From Zingiber officinale (taxonomy: Eukaryota > Streptophyta > Magnoliopsida > Zingiberales > Zingiberaceae), in the NCBI RefSeq assembly GCF_018446385.1, contig NC_056001.1:10906672-10970671 (forward strand): a stretch of 64,000 nucleotides of DNA. Direction: 5' to 3'. Shown piece after piece: positions 22,967 to 34,900 of this stretch. Numbering within the stretch: position 1 is the first letter of the stretch; each line of letters starts with the position of its first letter. A program made the position numbers and the translations under genes. The notes under the pieces were generated by a model. The model ran no database searches and had not been told where the DNA came from. It saw only the letters and a list, made by a program, of their open reading frames with translations.

Positions 22967-24040
22967 TCAAGGGGTAGGCTCAATAAATGATACCTTGGGT
23001 TTTACCTTGGAAGCTCCCCCTTGACTTGTGCTTTCTCCCTTGACTTTGACCGCTTTCTTCCCCTTTGGACATTGACTCCGATAATGTCCTTTTTGTTGAC
23101 ACAAGAAACACACAATGTGTTTCTTGCTCTTCTTTGTTGTGGGGGTGATCTCCTTGGGCTTTTCCTTGCCCTTTGGTGCCACTTGACCCTTCTTCTTGAC
23201 CAATTTAGGGCACTTACTCTTGTAGTGCCCATGCTCCCTACACTCAAAACATATAATATGATTTTTATTTTTAATTGAAATAATTATACCTTCATATGTA
23301 GGGATGACACTTGATCCTCCATTTGATGTCTCTTGATTTTTGGAGGATGCATCATTTTCTTCTCCGTTTGACCCGGATATAGAAGCTTCTCCTTCTTCTT
23401 GATCCGGTGTCAACGAAGGTCGCTCCCCCTCAACCCTAGAGGTGGAGGCTTCTTCATCTTCATCTTGTATATGGGACAAGAAGTATGTTCCCTCCTTGCC
23501 CTTTTCATTGCATTCCCTTGAAGATGAGGCTTCTTGGACTTCCTCTTCGGAAGTTGAGCATCTCTCAACTTCGGAGTCCTCTTGCTTTTGATTTTGATCC
23601 ATTGAGTCGCTCTCTTTGGATTCTTCTTGATTTGGTACAGTGGAGGGGATCTCATGAATCTTTGCCAATTTGCTCCAAAGCTCCTTGGCATCCTTGAATT
23701 CTCCAACTTGAGCCAAAATATTGCTTGGCAACAAATTGACTAATAGCTTGGTCATTTTGTCATTTACCTCGCTCCTTTGAATTTGCTCTTGGCTCCACTT
23801 GCTCCTCTTAAGAGTTTTTCCCTTTGAATTTGTTGGAGCTTCAAAACCTTCCATTAGAGTAAACCATTGCTTTATCTCCATCATAAGAAAATTTTCGATC
23901 TTTGATCTCCAAAGATCGAAGCTTGTGGATAAAAATGTTGGAGGCACCCTCGTGTCGAATCCAAATCCATCTCCAAACTCCATTTGAAGTTGAGCTTGAT
24001 GAAATCTTTGACTTGAAGAATTTTGCTCCAACTTCTTCAC
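22967..24040 (-). CDS. Element B gag (truncated-capsid type, two CCHC knuckles)
   Basis: A 357-residue frame. Residues about 35-130 match the first half of the copia gag capsid (FDLWRSKIENFLM, then DAKELWSKLAKIHE). A long acidic Ser/Glu-rich stretch (about 135-245) replaces the rest of the capsid. Two knuckles follow: C264-x2-C267-x4-H272-x4-C277 and C311-x2-C314-x4-H319-x4-C324. The start may be the first Met or Met20 (MEFGDGFG), which aligns better with element D. Gag would package element RNA into virus-like particles. It ends about 35 residues after the second knuckle; the conserved coiled-coil tail lies beyond stops at 22268-22789, so the gene is probably damaged. Confidence 0.75.
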   Translation of the reverse strand: MKKLEQNSSSQRFHQAQLQMEFGDGFGFDTRVPPTFLSTSFDLWRSKIENFLMMEIKQWFTLMEGFEAPTNSKGKTLKRSKWSQEQIQRSEVNDKMTKLLVNLLPSNILAQVGEFKDAKELWSKLAKIHEIPSTVPNQEESKESDSMDQNQKQEDSEVERCSTSEEEVQEASSSRECNEKGKEGTYFLSHIQDEDEEASTSRVEGERPSLTPDQEEGEASISGSNGEENDASSKNQETSNGGSSVIPTYEGIIISIKNKNHIICFECREHGHYKSKCPKLVKKKGQVAPKGKEKPKEITPTTKKSKKHIVCFLCQQKGHYRSQCPKGKKAVKVKGESTSQGGASKVKPKVSFIEPTP

Positions 24041-24092
24041 CCTCTAGCCTTGTTGCCCCTTCCAACGATGATTCCAGTGAAGAGCGACCTCA

Positions 24093-24103
24093 CTCTGATA
24101 CCA
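24093..24103 (-). promoter_or_regulatory. Element B primer-binding site (tRNA-iMet)
   Basis: On the minus strand TGGTATCAGAG follows the LTR end after two bases, the standard copia primer site complementary to initiator methionine tRNA. It fixes the element's orientation as minus. Confidence 0.85.
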
Positions 24104-24998
24104 CTTGTTAGGGTTGAAATATGCTAGAGGGGGGGTGAATAGCTCGTCGTGCGCTCGTTGTCTTGCTTCTTGGTGATGATAGGCAGCGAAAATTACAAGA
24201 AACAAAAATACAACACTAACATGAAGGATTTACTTGGTATCCACCTCAAGAAGAGGTGACTAATCCAAGGATCCACACACGACACTCACTCTTCACTATG
24301 AAAACATTCCTTTACAGTAACTACCGAAGGCGGAGAAGCCTGTATAGGACTCACACACAAAGATACACAAGAAGAACAAAATACAAGCTGATAAAATAGT
24401 AAACCTTATAAGATTTACACGGTAGAAACCCTAGCTTGCCTTTCTTCTTACTTGTTGTTGCCTCTTGAACTTTGGAAATGTTGGTTGGTCCTAGGAAGAT
24501 CGTGCCGGTTTCACTGTACAAAAATTTTGTACAAGTGTCGAACCTTTCCTAAACAACCTATTGTGTTCTTTAAAAATTAAATTAGGAATCACAAACGGAA
24601 CTTAACATTATTGATTCTAAATTTAACTTATCTGTTTTTTATGGTTTAGACTTGGATCGTAAGCGGAACTTAACACTATTGATCAAAATCCACCTATGTT
24701 ATAAATTCAATTAAATATTAATTTCCAAAATTAGCTTCCAGGACTGCATGGCGAGGCACTAGTCCTTCTTGGGTATGAGATCATCCACCACCACCTAGAC
24801 AAAGTCTTTTAAGGAAATTTAATATTTAATTTCCTTATATAACTCTAGGTTTAACCAAAAAGAACAATCGAACCACAAATTTGAAAAAAAAAATACAAAC
24901 TCGAATCACAAATTCGAAACTCTAGAATCATATGCCTCTTGTGTTTGGAATTCATACAAAGAAGAACAAGCATGATGCGGAAAATAATTACTAGTTAT

Positions 24999-26694
24999 TG
25001 TTAGGATCCTACGTACTCGGCTAGAGAGGGGGGGTGTGAATAGCCGCCCCAAATCGCTCGTTTCTTCCTACAATTCGTTAGCGCAGCGGAAAAATAAACT
25101 AGAAACGAAAGGAAGAATATCAAACCTTTACACAGCGATGTACGAGGTTCGGAGATGATGCTCCTACTCCTCGGCGTGTCCGTAAGGTGGACGAAGCCTA
25201 TCAATCCGTCGGTGGATGAGTCCCCGGAGAACCGGCTAATATATACTCCTTGTGGGTGGAGAAACCTCGCCACAATAACTCTTGCAACAGCAAGATAGAA
25301 GTACACAAAATACAAAGAAGCACAAGACAATATGAATGTAAAAACAAACACGCTTGCCTTCTCGTCATGGTTGATGAAGCAGCAACTTCACGGCGCCTAC
25401 AGCTAGAAAACCGAGAAGCAGCGGAACTTGGCACTGAAGGAAGAGAGAAGAAGAGGAAGAAGCGAGAAGAAGGGAAATCGGTAATGGCGAGGAGAAGGCG
25501 ATCTCGCTTGATAGGTTCGGCGCGGGGAGAAGAAAAAGGGAAGTCGGCGTCGACGATTTGGGGAGAAGGAAACCGTCGGGTGAGCACGGGTAAGAAATGG
25601 AGGAAAAGAGAAAAATATCAGAGCTATCGATCGTTTCCTCGTTTAAATGGGTAGCCTAAACAGGCTTTCCCAAGGCCTATTTTTCTATCCTCGTAAAATC
25701 GTCCATACGAGCTCCGAAAAATTCCCGATAAATTTCCAGAAATTCAAAAAGATTCCCGGATCATTATTCGCCATTTGCTTGGTATTTTACCAAAATGTCC
25801 AAGGTTAGCCCACATCCTAATCTTGCCGTTGATACATGCCTAGCGTGTCACTCCTTGACCTGCTAGGACTCCCGCTAAGTGTCCGGTCAATCCCTTAGAC
25901 CCACTTAGACTTTTCTCTCCGTGCCAAGTATCCGGTCACTCCTATGACCTACTTGGACTTCCCATCACCGGATGTCCGATCACCCTTGATCCATCTGGAT
26001 TTTCCCTTGCCCTCACTTAACGGGACTTTCACCTAGCTTCACTCACTAGGGTTTCACCTGGCTTCACTCACCAGGATTTCCACAACCGCCTGGCTTCACT
26101 CACGGACTTTCCAACCGCCTAACATCCCAGTTAGGACTTTCCCATTCACCTAGCTTCACTCACTAGGATTTTCACCGCCTCACTCACTTTCCAGCACCTA
26201 CTTCACTCACCAGGACTTTCACCTTCACCTAGCTTCACTCACTAGGATTTTCACCTGGATTCACTCACCAGATTTCCCATTGCCTGGCTTCACTCACGGG
26301 ACTTTCCACACCGCCTAACATCCCGTTAGGACTTTTCCGCCAAGTCTCCATACTTGGACTTTTCGATGCCAAGTCTCCATACTTGGACTTTTCGCGTGCC
26401 AAGCTCCCTGCTTGGACTTTTCCAGTGCCAAGTCTCCATACTTGGACTTTTTCCCGAATCAGGTCAACCTTGACCTACGGTTGCACCAATAATCTCCCAA
26501 ACATCTATTCTTGTCCCATATCAAGAATACAACTCTTCCACGAGTGTCAAACATCAACATGCAACTCAACTAGGTCAACCTTGACCTAAGGTTGCACCGA
26601 CAATCTTCCTAAGTCAAACATCAAAATACAACTCGAGTCAGGTCAACTCGAGTCAGGTCAACCAGGTCAACCTTGACCTAAGGTTGCACCAACA
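24999..26694 (-). repeat. Element D left LTR (1696 bp)
   Basis: Positions 25001-25365 are nearly identical to 30161-30525, and about 25840-26694 match about 31107-31977. The middle block (about 25365-25838) has no similarity to the right LTR's middle block. It is GA-rich and then AT-rich, and it lacks the GATCGGTC palindromes. The hairpin minisatellite occupies about 25840-26470. Confidence 0.8.
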
Positions 26695-28630
26695 ATCTCC
26701 CCTTTTTTGATGTTTGACAAAACCCATAATCAAGTTAGGTTAACCCGATAACCTAACTTAGGTTTTCCAATCATCTTCCAATGTCCAATGTTCTTTCCTT
26801 GAACATTCTCTGGACATTCTCCCCTTAGGTTAACCCGATAACCAAACTTGGGTTCTCCAATAATTCTCCCCCTTTTTGACACACATCAAAAAGAATTCCA
26901 ATGTTCTTCCTTGAACATTCCTTGACATTCTTCCCCTAGCTTAGGTTAACCCGATAACCTAACTTGGGTTTCTCCAATAATTCTTCCAATGAACACTCTC
27001 CCCTTTTTGACACACATCAAAAAGAAAAAGAGGGTATCAAGGTCAAGAGTTTCTTCCTAATGAAAGTCTCATACCTTTCATTGAAACTCTTAATTTCCCC
27101 CTTGATACTAAACTCAACAATCAACTTAGCGATAATCCCATATCACTAATCCTCAAAAGTCTTAAGGAGTAAAAACTCCCCCTAAAAGTCAACTCCCCCT
27201 TGACAATTAGGTAAAACTCCCCCTAAAGGTCAACTCCCCCTTGACCATTGCACCAACAATGTCTTTGTGAGTTCCAAACCTTTAGAAATCCACAAAACCT
27301 AACTTCCAGCTGAAATTTCAGACCAACAGCTGAAAATCAGAAACTGGCACGCTCTGATCGGTCCCCAGACCGATCAGAAACCCCATGGATCGGTCCCCAG
27401 ACCGATCCACGCTTCACAGATCGCACTGGCTCGTTACTGATCGGTCTGCAGACCGATCCATGCTTCACGGATCGGTCCACGGACCGATCAGGACTTCCCT
27501 GGATCGGTCCCCAGACTCTGATAGGCAGATTTCTGAAATTTCCTTCCCGAAATTCAGAAACTCCTAGAAAATTCCAGAAAATTCGAAAAATTGTAAAATT
27601 TTGAGGATACATTCCTCATAACATATACTATCATGGAAAAATAGTTTTCTATGAAAATAACTTCCATTTTTCAATCTTGATACAAAGTTCTAAAACTTTG
27701 AAATAGTTCAAGTTTAACTCAACTTTGTATCACAATGTTCAATGATGAATACTATCACTAGGAAAGCTTCATCAAGGTTTTTCAAATCAATTTTAAAATG
27801 CTTTTAAAACCATTTGAATTTGGGACCATAATCTTAGGGCTAGATGTACATGACTTGTACACAAGCTTTCCCTATGATCCTTAATTTCTTGAATTAGGGT
27901 CATCTAGGTACAAGGACAATGCACCTTGATCCTAACTCATGATCCTAATATCTCACACACATCTAAGGTGTATCAAACCACATTCAAGTCAATTTGATGT
28001 GAGATATGGGTTAAGGTATCTTAGACTAAGGTCTCATGCATTTTCTAAACACAAATTTGATCTCAATATCAAAATGTGTTTTTCATCCTTAAATCAATTC
28101 AATTGATTATTAATGCAAGAGATGATGACATGGCATAAAAGGGTATCATAAATGAAAACATGTGCCAATGTCATGATGTCATGGCATAAAGTTTGAAACT
28201 TAAATAAACATGACATAAAAACTAGCCTAAGCATTATCATGACATTTCAAATGATAATAAAACTAAACATGATGTCATGACATGTGAGGGCAAACAATCA
28301 TGGCAAGTTAGCACAAATAAAATACCTAAATTCCCTATCTAAGTATCCTTAGCCTTAGCTAACTTAAAATCTAACCCTAGATTGCCCATATATCCCTAAG
28401 AGAAAACCAAAATCCCAATTATGGTATTTCTCTAGGTTTTCTTAAATTGTGCCAAATAAGATTAAAATCGATATTTTTCAAATATGGCACAATTTACTCT
28501 TCAAGGAGTAAATAATAATTCTTTTTCATTTTCAAAGGTTATCAAAACCTTGAAAATGCTCCTTGAGTGTCAATTTCCTCAAAGTTGGGTTAACTACCCT
28601 TCTAATTGGAGTTGACACTCTCTAACCCAT
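26695..28630 (-). other. Element D internal non-coding region with palindromes
   Basis: No coding frame. GATCGGTC-type palindromes cluster at 27354-27525: CTGATCGGTC/GACCGATCAG at 27354-27377, GGATCGGTC/GACCGATCC at 27387-27408, and two further pairs near 27438 and 27470. The rest is AT-rich and similar in outline to B's 20110-22266 region (for example TTTCTATGAAAATAACTTCC near 27648). Confidence 0.7.
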
Positions 28631-30097
28631 CTATGGGATAGAGAAGATGCTCCTAGGAACCCAATATCTATGTGAGCTCATTGGATTCACTAAATATTCA
28701 TTAGGGATGACTTCCCTAGCAACCCTCCTAATGACCCTCTTAGGCTTTAAAGCCTTGGTCATTTGGGACTCATCAAGATCAACTCTAGGGGTGACTCCCC
28801 TTGTGACCTTGGTGGTGGTCTTCCTAGCCCTAGGTTTTGTTCCATAATCGAATGGAACACTATGATAAGTGGGCTTGACCACTTGGGACTTAGGTTTGTG
28901 ACCCGAACCTTTCTTGTCCTTGGACTTGGGTTTTTGACCCCTAGACCCTAGAGTCAAATCCTCAAGAGCCTTTTCTAGAGAGTCAAGTCTTGACCTCAAG
29001 ACTTGATTTTCTTTCTCTAATACCTCAAGCTTTAATTTATCATTTTTCTTTGAGGTATTCCTAGGCATGTGTCTAGTTGATTTGGGATTTCTACCTAGAT
29101 TCTCCTTAGCCTTAGATGAGTTAATTCTAGGGTTAACATTTCTAGAATTGTCCTTATCTAGGCTAACATGTTTAGCACCTAAGCATGTGTATCGATTTCT
29201 AATGTTATCATGCTTATCATTCTTGACAATAGCAATAAGGCTACTAGCATGCATCCTACTAGAATTGCAAGAATGTGCCTTAGAGATTACCTTAGGGTTT
29301 GCCCTAGCTCCCCCTATACATGTGCTCGATCTCTTGTCCTTGTGAGATTGCCTCCCCCTCGGACATTGACTCCTATAGTGTCCCCTTTGCTTGCATTGGA
29401 AGCACACCACGTGCTCCTTGCCCTTGCGTATCGGGACTCCGGCTTCCTTGATCTTTGGCGCCGGTGGAGTCTTCCTAACCCTCTTTGGACACTTACTCTT
29501 GTAATGTCCAAATTCCCTACACTCAAAGCATAATATATGCAATTTATTTGAACTTGAAATGCTTGAGTTACCTAGGTTTGAGAGTGGATGAGAGCTCTCT
29601 TCTTCATCCCTTCCGGAGGTAGACGCTTCTTCTTCTTGCTCCGAACTTGAAGAAGAACTCTTCTCCTCTTCTTCTTTAGATGTTGAGTGACCCTCAACCT
29701 CTAAATCCATTCCTCCATGAAATGAGCTCCTTGGCTCACTTGACTCCTCTTCATGACTTGAAGTGGAGTTCTCCTCATGGAGCTTTGCCAAGTTATTCCA
29801 CAACTCCTTGGCATCGTTATATCCACCTATCCTACACAAAACATCATTAGGTAAAGAAAATTCAATGATTTTCGTTACCTCATCGTTGATGGTTGATTGG
29901 TGGATTTGCTCCTTCGTCCACCTCTTCTTCTTGAGAGGTTTTCCTTCTTCATCCTCCGGAGGAGTGAACCCTACTTGCACACACCTCCAATTCTCAAGAT
30001 TAGTCATAAGAAAATATTTCATTCTTACCTTCCAAAACGCGAAGTCGTCGCGATCGTAGAAGGGTGGAATCGTGATGTCCTCTCCGAGTTGATCCAT
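28631..30097 (-). CDS. Element D gag, intact 488-residue frame
   Basis: Opens MDQLGEDITIPPFYDRDDFA, where FAFWKVRMKYFLM is the start of the copia gag capsid (UBN2/DUF4219-type). It continues to DAKELWNNLAKLHE (about residue 107) and then switches to an acidic Ser/Glu-rich tract instead of the second capsid half. Two CCHC knuckles: C190, C193, H198, C203 and C232, C235, H240, C245. A Lys-rich linker, a coiled coil (about 352-382) and a C-terminus reading YLVNPMSSHRYWVPRS follow. The stop comes where protease would begin. It would bind element RNA; assembly with a half capsid domain is uncertain. This is the only undamaged member of the B/D gag type here. Confidence 0.85.
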   Translation of the reverse strand: MDQLGEDITIPPFYDRDDFAFWKVRMKYFLMTNLENWRCVQVGFTPPEDEEGKPLKKKRWTKEQIHQSTINDEVTKIIEFSLPNDVLCRIGGYNDAKELWNNLAKLHEENSTSSHEEESSEPRSSFHGGMDLEVEGHSTSKEEEEKSSSSSSEQEEEASTSGRDEEESSHPLSNLGNSSISSSNKLHILCFECREFGHYKSKCPKRVRKTPPAPKIKEAGVPIRKGKEHVVCFQCKQRGHYRSQCPRGRQSHKDKRSSTCIGGARANPKVISKAHSCNSSRMHASSLIAIVKNDKHDNIRNRYTCLGAKHVSLDKDNSRNVNPRINSSKAKENLGRNPKSTRHMPRNTSKKNDKLKLEVLEKENQVLRSRLDSLEKALEDLTLGSRGQKPKSKDKKGSGHKPKSQVVKPTYHSVPFDYGTKPRARKTTTKVTRGVTPRVDLDESQMTKALKPKRVIRRVAREVIPNEYLVNPMSSHRYWVPRSIFSIP

Positions 30098-30144
30098 CTC
30101 TAGCTTGTGCTCCCTCGGGTGTTAATCCGGCGAAGAGCAACCTC

Positions 30145-30156
30145 GCTCTGATACCA
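30145..30156 (-). promoter_or_regulatory. Element D primer-binding site (tRNA-iMet)
   Basis: TGGTATCAGAGC on the minus strand, two bases inside the right LTR boundary (30159). It is identical to the copia consensus primer site and defines the minus orientation. Confidence 0.85.
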
Positions 30157-30158
30157 CT

Positions 30159-31977
30159 TGTTATGATCCTACGTACTCGGCTAGAGAGGGGGGGTGTGAA
30201 TAGCCGCCCCAAATCGCTCGTTTCTTCCTACAATTCGTTAGCGCAGCGGAAAAATAAACTAGAAACGAAAGGAAGAATATCAAACCTTTACACAGCGATG
30301 TACGAGGTTCGGAGATGATGCTCCTACTCCTCGGCGTGTCCGTAAGGTGGACGAAGCCTATCAATCCGTCGGTGGATGAGTCCCCGGAGAACCGGCTAAT
30401 ATATACTCCTTGTGGGTGGAGAAACCTCGCCACAATAACTCTTGCAACAGCAAGATAGAAGTACACAAAATACAAAGAAGCACAAGACAATATGAATGTA
30501 AAAACAAACACGCTTGCCTTCTCGTCGACTGGTTGAAGCAGCAACTTCACGAGACGCCTACAACAGCAGGAACCCAGTCGAAGAAGCTCACACGAAGCTT
30601 CGGAACTCAACAAAGCTCAAGAGCACAACAGCAGCTCAGTAGGAAGAAGAGGAAGAAGCAGAAGAAGTAGAAGCAGAGGCTCGATCTCCTTTTATAACCT
30701 GTGAAGAAGAAGACACAGAAACTAGCCGTTGTGTCGCAACGGCTAGGACCTAGACCGATCAGGCTCCACCCTGATCGGTCCAGAGCCTCTCTGATCGGTC
30801 ATGGGACCGATCAGGCTCTAGTCTGATCTGTCCCCAGACCGATCAGCCATATCTTCACAGAGCCACTGATCGTGCTCTGATCGGTCTGTGGACCGATCAG
30901 GCTCTAGGCTAATCGGTCCCCAGACCGATCAGCCAACTCTCTGTGAGAGTTGGCTCGTCTCTGATCGGTCTCCAGACCGATCAGAAGAGCGTCAGTAAGC
31001 CACTGATCGTTATCTGATCGGTCACCAGATCGATCCACTGATCGATCTAGTGCTTGGTTTTTGCCCAAACCAAGTCCAAACCCACATCCGGTCAATCTTG
31101 ACCGTTGGTACATTGCGCCTAGCATTCGGTCACTCCCTTGACCTGCTAGGACTCCCCGCTAAGTGTCCGGTCAATCCCTTAGACCCACTTAGACTTTTCT
31201 CTCCGTACCAAGTATCCGGTCACTCCTATGACCTACTTGGACTTCCCATCACCAGATGTCCGATCACCCTTGATCCATCTGGATTTTCCCTTGCCCGCAT
31301 CACTTTGACTTTCACCTAGCTTCACTCACTAGGGTTTTCACCGGCTTCACTCACCAGGATTTCCAATCGTCTGGCTTCACTCACCAGACTTTCCAGCCTA
31401 ACATCACTCTAGGACTTTCCATTCACCTAGCTTCACTCACTAGGATTTTCACCGCTTCACTCACCAGGATTTTCACCTGACTTCACTCACCAGGACTTTC
31501 ACCTTCACCTAGCTTCACTCACTAGGATTTTCACCTGGATTCACTCACCAGATTTCCATTGCTGGCTTCACTCACCAGGACTTTCCACACTGCCTAACAT
31601 CCCAGTTAGGACTTTTCCGTGCCAAGTCTCCATACTTGGACTTTTCCAGTGCCAAGTCTCCATACTTGGACTTTTCGCGTGCCAAGCTCCCTGCTTGGAC
31701 TTTTCCAGTGCCAAGTCTCCATACTTGGACTTTTTCCCGAATCAGGTCAACCTTGACCTACGGTTGCACCAATAATCTCCCAAACATCTATTCTTGTCCC
31801 ATATCAAGAATACAACTTTTCCACGAGTGTCAAACATCAACATGCAACTCAACTAGGTCAACCTTGACCTAAGGTTGCACCGACAATCTTCCTAAGTCAA
31901 ACATCAAAATACAACTCGAGTCAGGTCAACTCGAGTCAGGTCAACCAGGTCAACCTTGACCTAAGGTTGCACCAACA
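30159..31977 (-). repeat. Element D right LTR (1819 bp)
   Basis: From TGTTATGATCC to CACCAACA. In element orientation: hairpin minisatellite (about 31095-31750), palindrome array (30720-31055), TATA-like TTATAAAAGG (minus, about 30689-30698), then R-U5. The middle differs completely from the left LTR. Confidence 0.8.
30720..31055 (-). repeat. Array of GATCGGTC palindromes in element D right LTR
   Basis: Exact CTGATCGGTC/GACCGATCAG arms enclose variable 4-base loops: ATGG (30791-30814), TGTG (30877-30900), TCCA (30961-30984); one further unit has a single mismatch (30908-30931, loop CCCA). GCCAACTCTC/GAGAGTTGGC (30933-30955) and AGCCGTTG/CAACGGCT (30724-30744) are additional pairs. The array ends next to the minus-strand TATA box. 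Confidence 0.8.
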
Positions 31978-34900
31978 ATTATACCTCTTCTTTGTATGCT
32001 AATAACCTTGAGATCTTTTGCCGTATTCCTCGCCTCCTCTTGGACGTCGTGTGGGCGATGATCCTCCAAGATGAACACCACGCAAAACTCCTCCTCCTTT
32101 TCTAATATTCGGCCACCACCACCACCACCACCAAGGAACAAAAGAGAGCAAGGGGAAAGGGAAGGGAGAGAGGGCCGACCACAAGAGAGAGCACCAACAA
32201 GAGAATAAAAATTGATTCAATCCCTACTTCTCCTCTTCTTCTCCTTCTCTTTGTATCCGACCACACAAAGTAACCACAAGAGGTGGCCGGCCCTAGCATG
32301 AAGAGAAGCAAGGGCCGACCCTTAGGAGAAGACTAGAGAGAAGAGAGAAAAGAATAGATTGTTCCATGAGGTCTCTCCTCCCCTTCTTTTATATTACTTA
32401 CCCAAGGCAAATAAGGAAAGATTTTTACAAAATTAAAATCTTCCTCTTGATTTCATTTTCCCCTTTTATTTTTCTTTTTCTCCTCTTTTATAGTCTTAAT
32501 GGCCGACCCCTATAAAGAGGAAAAAATATTTTGTAAAAATTTTATAAGCAAAGATGGAAAGTTCTTATAAAATTTTACAAGCTCTCTTTTTAATTTCCTA
32601 ATGTGGATGTTTTAAAAAAGGAAAGTTCTAAAAATTAAAATCAAGTTTTAAAATTTAAAACATCTCTTCTAAAATTTCCTTTTTTAACATGGTTTACAAA
32701 AAAGGAAAGTTTCAAATTTAAAACTCTCTTTTTAAAAAACCTTGAGGATGGTTAAAAAAAGGAAAGTTTTAAAATTTTCTTTTAAACCATGTGACCTAAT
32801 TCAAATAAGGAAAGTTTTTATAATTTTAAAATCTCTCTTTAAAAACTTGTAGATGTCTACAAATAGAAGATTTTAAAAATTCAAAACGCCTCATAAACTT
32901 TGAATTATGTGGCCGACCCCCTTCTTGCTTGGGCACCAAGCAAGGGGCCGACCCCTTTGAGAAGGAAGTGGCCGACCCTTATAGCTTGGTCACCAAGCCA
33001 CGGGCCGGCCCCCTATTGGACACCAAGATAGGCTTTTCATGAGTGGATTTGAGACTTCATTGAGGCTACGACAGGGACCTAGAGGAGAAATTGGTTTTGG
33101 CCTCCTGACGAGCTTGAGTATCCCGCGTTCGCCCCGAACACACAACTCAAGTTCATCAATAATAACTCATTCCACTAGAGAGTTATTATTGCACTACCGC
33201 ACCAATCCCAAATTACATTATGGACTCCTTCTTATTATGAGTGTGTTAGTCTCCTTGTGTTTAAGATATCGAATGCCCACTAATTAAATGAGTTACTGAC
33301 AACTCACCTTAATTAATTTCTTAATCCACGAATAGTACCACTCAACCTTATTGTCATGTCGGACTAAGTCCACCTGCAGGGTTTACCATGACAATCCTTA
33401 TGAGCTCCTCTTGGGGACATTCTCAACCTAGATTACTAGGACAGAGTTTCCTTCTATAATCAACAAGACACACTATAAATAATATCATTTCCCAACTTAT
33501 CGGGCTTATTGATTTATCGAACTAAATCACACCATTTGATAAATCAAAGAAATAAATATTAAGTATATGTGCTTGTTATTATATTAGGATTAAGAGCACA
33601 CACTTCCATAATACCAGATGTATTGTTCTTTTATTTAGTCAGTATAAAAAGAAACTACCTCAAATGGTCCTGCTCAATACACTCATAGTGTACTAGTGTA
33701 ATTTATCAGTCAAGATAAACTAATACTTAATTACACTACGACTATTCCAATGGTTTGTTCCTTTCCATCTCAGTCGTGAGCTACTATTTATAATTTATAA
33801 GGAATTGATAACATGATCTTCTGTGTGTGACACCACACACCATGTTATCTACAATATAAATCAATTGAACAATTACACTTAGCATATAAATGTAGATATT
33901 GACCAATGTGATTCTTTTATTTCAAATATAAATGTTTACAAAAAGCTAGGCTTTTAGTATACACTCTAACAGGAAGTGCACCAACACTTGTTTCCAAGAG
34001 CCTCCAAGAACTGGCTGTGAGCTGTGGAGAAATCGCTGTGAAGATCGGAGAAGAATCGGGCGAAGTTGTTCTGAAGAAGACGCTCACAACGGCTTTATCT
34101 AACGCCAACGGCTGGATCCCAATCGATTAAATGACTCTCAATCGATTGGGGAGACTTTGGATCGATCGGTTGATCGATCGAAAGCGCCTCTGTGCTCTCT
34201 GGAAATCGCCTGAATCAATTACCCGATCGATTCAAGGCTTTTGTGATTTTCCAGCCTCCCAATCGATCACCCGATCGATTGGGAGCCTCCCGATCGATTG
34301 GGAGCCTCCAATCGATCGAGTGATTGATTGGGAGGGCTTTTGTGCGATTGTGTCGCTCTCCTAATCGATCACTCGATTGATTGGGAGAGGCTTTTGTCGC
34401 AGCACCAGACCAATTGATCAGCCGATCGATTGGACATGATTCAATCGATCGGCTGATCGATTGAATCAACTTGATTTGCCCTAATCAAGTCCCAAGCCCC
34501 TAAAACCCAACATCCGGTCAACCATGACATGTTGGGACATCATGCCTAACATCCGGTCACCCTCAACCTACTAAGACTTCCTCACCAAGTGTCCGGTCAA
34601 TCCCTTTGACCCACTTGGACTTTTCTCCTCGTGCCAAGTATCCGGTCAACCCTTTGACCTACTTGGACTTCTCTATATCAGGTGTCCGGTCAACCTTGAC
34701 CCACCTGGATTTCCACGTGCCTGGCTTCACTCACTAGGATTTTCATACTGCCTAGCTTCACTCACTAGGTCTTTCACCTAGCTTCACTCACCAGGATTTT
34801 CCAACTGCCCGGCTTCACTCATCAGGACTTTTCCTCTGCCTAGCTTCACTCACTAGGTCTTTCACCTGGCTTCACTCACTAGGATATCCCAACTGCCCGG

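Larger units (their letters stand above)
24999..31977 (-). mobile_element. Element D: gag-only copia-type LTR retrotransposon (minus)
   Basis: Left LTR 24999-26694, internal 26695-30158, right LTR 30159-31977, flanks GTTAT (24994-24998) and ATTAT (31978-31982). Sequence order on the minus strand: right LTR, iMet primer site (30145-30156), gag (30097-28631), non-coding region, polypurine tract (AAAAAAGGGGAGAT at about 26695-26708), left LTR. No pol domain is present in the 3.5-kb interior. It is a relative of B (gag and LTR ends similar) but a separate family, inserted in solo LTR C. Confidence 0.85.
24479..33971 (-). mobile_element. Solo LTR C (minus), split by element D
   Basis: From TGTTGGTTGG to CTCTAACA with flanks GGAAA (24474-24478) and GGAAG (33972-33976), a one-mismatch target duplication; B's left LTR shows the empty site GGAAGTGCACC. 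Without element D it is about 2.5 kb and is the reverse complement of solo LTRs F and F2. There is no primer site, polypurine tract or internal gene, so it is a recombined solo LTR. Confidence 0.85.

Noticed and set aside
25250-25654. Open frame in element D left LTR
   Set aside because: Spans the swap boundary between shared and unshared LTR blocks, GA-rich composition, absent from the right LTR.
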